Assembly: GCF_001292705.1 (NCBI RefSeq)
Contig: NZ_LGAK01000027.1
Location: forward strand, 1-64,000
From: Marinagarivorans algicola
GTDB lineage: Bacteria; Pseudomonadota; Gammaproteobacteria; Pseudomonadales; Cellvibrionaceae
Length of the DNA: 64,000 bases
Reading direction: 5' to 3'
A program made the translations under genes and the position numbers. Shown here piece by piece: positions 57,885 through 64,000 of this stretch (the first letter of the stretch is position 1; each line of letters begins with the position of its first letter). A model generated the notes under the pieces. The model had not been told where the DNA came from and made no database searches. It saw only the letters and a list, made by a program, of their open reading frames with translations.

Positions 57885-58802
57885 TTGAGCAATAAAGCCA
57901 AGTGCTGCGCGCATACCGCCATGCGATATCAATTATTGGGTAAAACCTTAGGCTCCATGCTTCACGTTTTGTGCCGTAAATGGCTTAAGCTGTTGCTGCA
58001 CTATGGCTTGTGGGTGATGTGCGGCCTATTGGGCACTGGCAATAATATGACCTTCCGCTATGCCCATGCCGCGATCAACTCAGCAGCAACACCAACATCA
58101 TTTAAACCCCTTAACTATAGCGTTATACAAACCTACGCCCATCAACCCAAAGCCTTTACCCAAGGCTGGCTACTAGAAGGAGATGACTTTTATGAGAGCT
58201 CTGGCTTGTACCGTCAAAGCTATGTCGTGCGTTACAACCGCAACAATACAGTGCAACAAAGAGTATCGATACCCAATCATCTCTTTGCCGAAGGGTTAAC
58301 GCTATTGAACAACGAGCTTTACCTTTTGAGCTGGCAAGCCGGACGCGCGTTAGTCCTTGACCCTACAACACTGCACACAAAACGCAGTTACCACTACCGT
58401 GGAGAAGGCTGGGGGCTGACCCACGACGGCCAATCGCTGATTATGAGCAACGGCAGTAATCAACTGCAACTACGCCACCCCAAAACCTTTAAAATAACCC
58501 GCCAAATGACCGTGCAAGGTGGTGCCTATGACTGGCAACGCCTTAACGAATTAGAATTTGCCAAAGGTATTATTTGGGCCAACATTTGGCAAAGCCCCAT
58601 CATCGCTGCCATCGACCCCGACACGGGGGCTGTCTTAGGTACTGTTAATTTAAAAAAACTGGTTAAAGCAAACACCCAACACCCCAGCTATCAATCGCTC
58701 AACGGTATTGCTTATGATGCAAAACATGATGCATTTTGGGTCACAGGCAAGGAATGGCCTAAACGATACCTTATTAAAATTGACATACTCACGACGCCAT
58801 AA
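57885..58802 (+). CDS. Glutamine cyclotransferase (glutaminyl-peptide cyclotransferase family)
   Basis: A secreted enzyme of about 305 residues that cyclises N-terminal Gln to pyroglutamate. Landmarks are FTQGWLLEGDDFYESSGLYRQS, NELEFAKGIIWANIW and LNGIAYDAKHDAFWVTGKEW, typical of the bacterial beta-propeller glutamine cyclases. The N-terminus has a hydrophobic stretch (KLLLHYGLWVMCGLLG) and an AHAA-type site, a likely signal peptide. The frame opens with TTG at 57885; the start could be an ATG at 57921 (MRYQLLG). It is 12 bases after the loader gene. Confidence 0.85.
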   Translation: MSNKAKCCAHTAMRYQLLGKTLGSMLHVLCRKWLKLLLHYGLWVMCGLLGTGNNMTFRYAHAAINSAATPTSFKPLNYSVIQTYAHQPKAFTQGWLLEGDDFYESSGLYRQSYVVRYNRNNTVQQRVSIPNHLFAEGLTLLNNELYLLSWQAGRALVLDPTTLHTKRSYHYRGEGWGLTHDGQSLIMSNGSNQLQLRHPKTFKITRQMTVQGGAYDWQRLNELEFAKGIIWANIWQSPIIAAIDPDTGAVLGTVNLKKLVKANTQHPSYQSLNGIAYDAKHDAFWVTGKEWPKRYLIKIDILTTP

Positions 58803-59214
58803 CGACAGCAAAATCGCATAGACCAAGGGCGAAACGATAATACTTTATCCAATACTACGGGTTTTCGAGCGCCTTACTGAAAAAATAGAGCCCGGCGTCT
58901 CATTGGGCAATATATTATTACCTAACGCCGAAGAAGAATATTTCGTAACGATTTAGAAATAACGAAATTGGGCAGTGATGAATTATGGTCTGGGTCGCTC
59001 AAGCCATCCATGGGCGCTATGTAAGCGCTCCGGGCACTTAAATATCCAGAAAATAATCCATCAGTACCCTATCAGGTGAATTTTTTCAGCTTGGCTAAAT
59101 AGTTACAATATTTCTAACTTACACACAAAAAAACGCTCCCAATGCCACATTAAGCCTAAGCTATAATGACGAAGATGTAATGAATCAAAGGCTACTGATT
59201 AGGCCAATAGCTCG
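58803..59214. other. Intergenic region upstream of TPR-GGDEF gene
   Basis: No complete gene was found in 412 bases. A short frame at about 58822-58956 reads like a protein end (TEKIEPGVSLGNILLPNAEE) but has no start codon and may be a remnant. A TATAAT lies at 59162-59167. Confidence 0.5.
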
Positions 59215-61233
59215 TTGGGCAAAACAATAGGTGCTTCATTGACTCAGTGTCATACCTTTTTATCTCTTATTCAGCGGCGACTACACCTCTATTGTTTGAT
59301 AGGGCTAGCTTGCTATGCGTGTGTCGCCTTGGCAGTAAGCAGCCCTGCTGGGCTGTCGGACCGGCTTAATAGCACCGAGGAAGGCCGACACCTTTATACC
59401 CTTTACTTGCAAGCAAGAAACACCCCTGCCGCCACCAAACGGCAACTCATCGATTATGAAAGGCAGCACCCTCAAAATCGTCCCTTGCTACACGCGCTTT
59501 ATGTGCAACTGGCATACTGCCGGCTTTACTTTCAGAGTGAAGACCTTGAAAACTATAAACCGCATATCCAAAAAATCATCGCACTTAGCGACAAACATAA
59601 AGCACCTTGGATCAAGGGCTTTGCCTATTACTGGCAAGCACGATTTGGGCATATTACTCACAACAGTGACATTGTAGAGAGTAACTTAGCACAACTTGCA
59701 GCGATTGCCGAACAAATTAATATTCCTCTATTTACGGCCATGACATTAGATTTGCGCGCCAATATTGAAAGCCTTAAAGGCAACAATCACTTAGCCATTG
59801 CAGACTATTTAAAGGCCTATACGCTATTTGAAGAGCAAGGCGATATCGGCTCAGTTGCGCGGATTGTCAGCAATCTAGCTACGCTTTATTTATACACGGG
59901 CGAGTTTGAAGAAGCACTAAAATACAGTGCTATTGCCGAGAACATGGAAAACGATATTACTCCCGTCAACTACCGTCAGCTCACCATTATTTTTAACAAT
60001 CGCGCCTATGTTTTTGGTAAACAAGGTAAGCATCAAAAAGAACTTGAGGCCATGATGACGGCCACGCAATACTCAAAAAAAGTCGGCTCGCGCAGGTTGG
60101 AAGCAGCCATGTCCATCAATATCTCCGACACATACAATCAGTTTGAGCAATACGCGCAAGCCATTAAAATGGCTACCGAAGGTATTGCTATCGCCAGAGA
60201 GATAGAAAGTCACTATTTAGTGGCTGTTGGACAATCTAATTTAGGGGCTGCGCAATCAAAAGCGGGACAACACCAAGAAGGCATCCAAAACATTCATGAT
60301 GCTCTAGCTTATTTTGAATCCGAAAAACTCGAACCTATTGCGGTAGAAACACTCAAAATGCTCGCCGAAGCCTATGCCGACACCAAAGACTATGAAAACG
60401 CCTTCATGTGGTACCTACAATACCACGAGCGCTTTACAAAAATGCAGTTCGACTTGCGCCAAGAAAAAATCATACACATCCAAGAAAAATTCGAAGCCGA
60501 AAAAAAACAAAAAGAAATATCGATACTCAAAAAAGATAATCAATTACAAACCGCTTTAATCGATCAACGCGAATGGCAACGCAACATAGGTATTGTGATT
60601 GTGATTATGGTCATTATTATCTTAAGTTTACTCTTTAATCGATATCGCCTATCTAAGCATCTCAATTTGCGCTTAGAACAATCCAACCTTAAGCTTTATG
60701 ATCAATCGCATAAAGATGCTCTAACGGGTTTATTTAACCGCCGCTATATAAGAACCTATATTGATAATATATTACCCCGCGGCGATCGCCATATCACTAG
60801 CACACATTATTACATTGTATTGTTAGTGGATATTGATTTTTTTAAAGACGTTAACGACACCTACGGCCATCACATTGGTGACGCTATATTGGTAGAACTG
60901 AGCCAGCGTCTACAACACATCAACCGCAAAGGTGACATAGTGGCACGCTGGGGCGGTGAAGAATTTATTATCATCGCCGAGCACAGCAATGAACACCATC
61001 AACACAAGATAGCAGCCCGCATTTTAGAGGCCGTAAGAGCAAGCCCCTTTAATACCTCAGCAGGAAGCATTAACATTACGGTGTCTATTGGCTACTGTAA
61101 AGTCAGTAATGGTCAAGCGCTCAAGGAACACTGGGATAAATACACCTGTCTAGCCGACAAAGCCTTATACCAAGCAAAAGAAAACGGCCGAGACCAGTGC
61201 GTATCGGCAAAAGATGTCAGCTATGGCGCCTAG
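59215..61233 (+). CDS. Membrane diguanylate cyclase with TPR sensor
   Basis: A 672-residue protein. A hydrophobic N-terminal segment (HLYCLIGLACYACVALAV) is a signal or anchor. Tetratricopeptide-type repeats fill about 100-400 (such as RIVSNLATLYLYTGEFEEALKYSAIAE). A coiled coil and one membrane helix (IGIVIVIMVIIILSLLFN) lead to a GGDEF domain with DALTGLFNRRYI, VDIDFFKDVNDTYGHH and RWGGEEF, and an RKGD inhibition site upstream. It likely makes cyclic di-GMP in response to a periplasmic signal. The start is TTG at 59215; no ATG occurs in frame until about residue 175, so the exact start is uncertain. Confidence 0.85.
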   Translation: MGKTIGASLTQCHTFLSLIQRRLHLYCLIGLACYACVALAVSSPAGLSDRLNSTEEGRHLYTLYLQARNTPAATKRQLIDYERQHPQNRPLLHALYVQLAYCRLYFQSEDLENYKPHIQKIIALSDKHKAPWIKGFAYYWQARFGHITHNSDIVESNLAQLAAIAEQINIPLFTAMTLDLRANIESLKGNNHLAIADYLKAYTLFEEQGDIGSVARIVSNLATLYLYTGEFEEALKYSAIAENMENDITPVNYRQLTIIFNNRAYVFGKQGKHQKELEAMMTATQYSKKVGSRRLEAAMSINISDTYNQFEQYAQAIKMATEGIAIAREIESHYLVAVGQSNLGAAQSKAGQHQEGIQNIHDALAYFESEKLEPIAVETLKMLAEAYADTKDYENAFMWYLQYHERFTKMQFDLRQEKIIHIQEKFEAEKKQKEISILKKDNQLQTALIDQREWQRNIGIVIVIMVIIILSLLFNRYRLSKHLNLRLEQSNLKLYDQSHKDALTGLFNRRYIRTYIDNILPRGDRHITSTHYYIVLLVDIDFFKDVNDTYGHHIGDAILVELSQRLQHINRKGDIVARWGGEEFIIIAEHSNEHHQHKIAARILEAVRASPFNTSAGSINITVSIGYCKVSNGQALKEHWDKYTCLADKALYQAKENGRDQCVSAKDVSYGA

Positions 61234-61297
61234 CCTTGAGGCTCAACGCGTGCTGCACAACGTCATATAACGCAGACCACAAATTAAGCAACATCCG

Positions 61298-62887
61298 TTA
61301 TTTATTTTGGCTGGCAAGATACTCATTGTAAGTACCTTGAAAATCAACCATTTGCTGATTTTTAATTTCAACAACCCGAGTCGCCAATGACGAAACAAAC
61401 TGGCGATCATGGCTTACAAAAATTAATGTGCCATCGTAAGCTTGCAGCGCGGTATTAAGCGCATCAATTGCTTCCAAGTCTAAATGGTTAGTTGGCTCAT
61501 CCATAATTAACACATTCGTGTCTTGCATCATTAACTTGCCAAATAAGAGCCGGTTTTTTTCACCGCCAGAGCACACCCTCGCCTGCTTATTGGTATCGTC
61601 GGCGGTAAACAGTAAGCGACCTAGAATGCCGCGTACAGCCAGATCATCATGTTTAGGCGTACGCCATTGACTCATCCAATCGAAAATCGTCAAGTCGCTA
61701 TCGAAATCGGCAGTAGCATCTTGCGGGCAGTAGCCTATTTCGGCGTTTTCTGACCATTTAATCTCGCCAACATTCACGCTGAGCTCGCTCATTAGGCAGC
61801 GCAAAAAGGTCGACTTACCGGCACCATTTTCCCCAATAACCGCCAGCTTAGCGCCCGCTTCTAAAATCATATTACCTTGACTAAACAACGTTTCACCATC
61901 AAAGCCATGCCCCACATTCTCCAGCACCAAAGCTTGACGGTGCAGTTTTTTATGCTGCTTCATACTGATCGATGGCGTCATACGGCTTGAAGACTTAACC
62001 TCATCCAGTTTGATTTTGTCCATTTTTTTAGCGCGCGAAGCCGCTTGCTTGGCCTTAGAAGCATTGGCACCAAAACGGTTAACAAAGTCTTGCAACTCGG
62101 CGATTTCTTCGCTTTTTTTGGCATTGCTCGATAGCAGTTGCTCACGAATTAGCTGGGAGGCCGCCTGAAAAGCTTCGTAGTTGCCAGGGTAAATTCGCAG
62201 CTCGCCGTAATCAATATCGGCCATATGCGTACACACGCTATTGAGAAAGTGACGATCATGGGAAATAATAATCATAGTCGACTTGCGCTGGTTAAGCACA
62301 TCGGCCAACCAGTTAATGGTATGAATATCGAGATTGTTTGTAGGTTCATCAAGCAAAAGAATTTCTGGATCGGCAAACAACGCCTGTGCCAGTAGTACAC
62401 GTACTTTATAACCTGGCGCCACCTGCGACATCAGACCAAAATGCAGCTCTTCACTAATGCCCGCTTCTAGCAGAATATCGCCAGCACGACTTTCTGCACT
62501 GTAGCCGTCCATTTCAGCAAATAACACCTCTAGCTCGGCCACTTTCATACCATCTTCTTCGCTCATCTCAGGCAAACTGTAAATGCGCTCACGCTCTTGC
62601 TTAACTTTCCACAGCTCGACATCGCCCATAATGACAGCATCTACGACCGAAAACTCCTCAAAGGCAAACTGATCTTGACTTAAGGTGCCGACTTTATGCC
62701 CAGGCGTCAACGATAAATTACCCGATGTTGGCGCTAGCTCGCCACTAAGAATCTTCATAAAAGTTGACTTGCCGCAACCGTTGGCGCCAATCAAACCATA
62801 GCGGTTGCCGTGACCAAACTGCGCAGAAATATTTTCGAACAGTGGCTCAGCGCCAAATTGCATGGTGATGTTTGCGGTAGTAATCAA
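61298..62887 (-). CDS. ybiT: ABC-F ATPase YbiT
   Basis: A soluble protein of 529 residues with two ABC domains and no membrane part, a translation-linked ABC-F. The Walker A sites are GANGCGKST and GENGAGKST, and both Walker B sites have DEPTN ([21 protein letters not shown]). The linker contains [19 protein letters not shown]. The size and wording fit E. coli YbiT (530) rather than EttA. Confidence 0.92.
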   Translation of the reverse strand: MITTANITMQFGAEPLFENISAQFGHGNRYGLIGANGCGKSTFMKILSGELAPTSGNLSLTPGHKVGTLSQDQFAFEEFSVVDAVIMGDVELWKVKQERERIYSLPEMSEEDGMKVAELEVLFAEMDGYSAESRAGDILLEAGISEELHFGLMSQVAPGYKVRVLLAQALFADPEILLLDEPTNNLDIHTINWLADVLNQRKSTMIIISHDRHFLNSVCTHMADIDYGELRIYPGNYEAFQAASQLIREQLLSSNAKKSEEIAELQDFVNRFGANASKAKQAASRAKKMDKIKLDEVKSSSRMTPSISMKQHKKLHRQALVLENVGHGFDGETLFSQGNMILEAGAKLAVIGENGAGKSTFLRCLMSELSVNVGEIKWSENAEIGYCPQDATADFDSDLTIFDWMSQWRTPKHDDLAVRGILGRLLFTADDTNKQARVCSGGEKNRLLFGKLMMQDTNVLIMDEPTNHLDLEAIDALNTALQAYDGTLIFVSHDRQFVSSLATRVVEIKNQQMVDFQGTYNEYLASQNK

Positions 62888-63506
62888 AGTGCGAGTATCC
62901 TAAATAAAGTATTAAACCCAAACTACAGGGTTTAAAGAAACAGTAATAAACCAAGGCGAGCGGTGCATCTAACTGGAGAGTTTAGGGCATGCCAGAAAGG
63001 CAAGCTGGGGGAACATCCAAAAGCGGCAAAAACGTCAACAACAAGGCAATCATTAAAGGTCGTGCTATTTGGGCGCACTATAGAGATGTAACCCTCCGAT
63101 GTCGAGACGCGCACTTCAATAATGAATGAAAAGTAACCAACTATGGTATTACGCATGCCAAAACGCTTATTTTAGGCCTTAAAATGAGAAGATGACGCAC
63201 ATTGAGCCGCTTTTCAGTGCGCCGCTCCGCCACCTCAATACAGCTTTTGCCTTAGCCTTGATTTACTAAACATAAGCCAAAGCGCACTGCTTGATTGTGA
63301 GGTACATTTATATTCGGCATTGGCCATGCGCGCAATGGGCTCATTTAGCGCTTTCATAAATACAACGTGTTACACAATGATAATAAGGTGTAGTGTCTAA
63401 TGAAACCTGTTGGCTTCTCGCTTTCGTCATAATAACCACCTTATCGCTATCGGTTGAATTGTTTACTTAAGCGTAGAAATTGGTTAATTATTATGCAAAT
63501 TTTTGA
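62888..63506. other. Intergenic region between ybiT and CRISPR array
   Basis: About 620 bases with no convincing gene; a 74-residue minus-strand frame at 62932-63156 has no family match. Transcription of the array runs from the right, so this is its trailer side, not the leader. Confidence 0.55.
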
Positions 63507-64000
63507 GTGAGTCTCCCTGCAAGTTTTAGTGAACCTCAAACCCTTTGTAGCTGCCCACTTTAGAGTTTTCTAAGCTGCCTTCGCGGCAGTGAACTTGCCC
63601 CGCAATACTTCGCGTTTCCGGTCGAATTTCTAAGCTGCCTTCGCGGCAGTGAACTTTTACATTTGATTGATTCATAAAGCCCCCTATTTCTAAGCTGCCT
63701 TCGCGGCAGTGAACATGCATTAAAAAAATATACTATTGTCGAGCATTTTCTAAGCTGCCTTCGCGGCAGTGAACGCTGAGCCAATCATTTAGCGCTTTTA
63801 TGAGTTTTTCTAAGCTGCCTTCGCGGCAGTGAACCCAGAGGCTGTGTTGTTGGGTGCGGTTGCCATTTTCTAAGCTGCCTTCGCGGCAGTGAACTAGATT
63901 ATGTTGTATCACTTAAATATAGCGATTTTCTAAGCTGCCTTCGCGGCAGTGAACAGTATTAATATCGTGAGTTATGAGGGTGTTTATTTCTAAGCTGCCT
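63507..64000 (-). CRISPR. Type I-F CRISPR array, trailer end, continues past window
   Basis: Seven complete identical 28-base repeats start at 63567, 63627, 63687, 63747, 63807, 63867 and 63927, and a partial one starts at 63987. Read on the minus strand each is GTTCACTGCCGCGAAGG then CAGCTTAGAAA, the type I-F consensus. Spacers are all 32 bases, so the period is 60. A degenerate last repeat at 63507-63534 keeps only the seven bases GTTCACT, giving eight spacers in view. Its presence marks the trailer end, so the leader and probably the cas genes lie to the right. The repeats can mimic short protein frames, which are not real. Confidence 0.97.

Noticed and set aside
62932-63156. 74-codon minus-strand frame
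   Set aside because: No recognisable family, and composition and context give no support.
63526-63784. Short minus-strand frames in the CRISPR array
   Set aside because: They are translations of repeats, giving the same peptide every 60 bases.
63341-63798. 14-base match TCATTTAGCGCTTT between the spacer at 63775-63806 and the flank at 63341-63354
   Set aside because: The match excludes the seed end of the spacer and is short enough to occur by chance, so it is not evidence of self-targeting.

Overview
The window is a stretch of a gammaproteobacterial chromosome with moderate G+C. The gene set (rmf, zapA, cysDN, cpdA, nudF, msbA, uvrB, rlmL, hemN) and the paired ygfB-pepP and ubiK-msbA arrangements fit a free-living, probably marine, Cellvibrionales- or Alteromonadales-like bacterium. 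This placement is inference from gene content and order. No transposase, integrase, tRNA or rRNA gene was recognised.

Layout: (1) 1-6370 is the N-terminal part of a giant secreted Ca-binding repeat protein on the minus strand, running off the left edge. (2) 6647-11069 holds a strong terminator, then uvrB and rlmL. (3) 11288-12390 holds rmf and a long non-coding stretch with a good promoter, several hairpins and a terminator, a candidate structured RNA. (4) 12434-15161 is ygfB-pepP and a cell-division pair (a ZapB-like small coiled coil and zapA). (5) 15237-20739 has a flavin reductase, hemN behind an FNR/Anr box, two small lipoproteins, an LPS-core pair (gmhB, heptosyltransferase) and the monothiol glutaredoxin grxD. 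(6) 20903-26803 has an acyl-CoA ligase, flavodoxin B, a diguanylate cyclase, rluB and the start of the scpB/scpA pair. (7) 26006-33552 is a long minus-strand array: TPP riboswitch, thiD, thiC, nudF, yqiB, cpdA, yqiA, scpA, scpB. (8) 33651-36204 is gltX followed by an ImmA/IrrE-type metalloprotease overlapping a two-helix membrane protein. (9) 36447-47653 has nitroreductase, moaB, moeA and a MOSC protein (molybdenum cofactor chemistry), ubiK-msbA, an uncharacterised alanine/glutamine-rich protein, a divergent FHA/PP2C pair and a NarK-type transporter. (10) 47846-55373 has a likely Fur-controlled small RNA, cysDN and the compact gyrA-pheA-tyrA block. (11) 56060-61233 has an unusual chromosomal replication pair (a triple DnaT-domain protein and a phage lambda P-like helicase loader), a glutamine cyclotransferase and a TPR-GGDEF protein. 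(12) 61298-64000 is ybiT and the trailer end of a type I-F CRISPR array that continues past the right edge.

How the genes fit together: a perfect FNR/Anr palindrome ahead of hemN, the moaB/moeA/MOSC genes and a nitrate/nitrite transporter suggest a facultative, nitrate-using lifestyle. Two GGDEF proteins and a cAMP phosphodiesterase indicate second-messenger signalling. The most noteworthy items are the DnaT-triple/lambda-P-like pair, the Fur-box small RNA candidate at 47846-48047, the promoter-to-terminator non-coding unit at 11829-12387, the hairpin pair embedded in the start of nudF, and the IrrE/membrane-protein pair. All functional statements rest on reading the sequence and recalling families; no database search was run.
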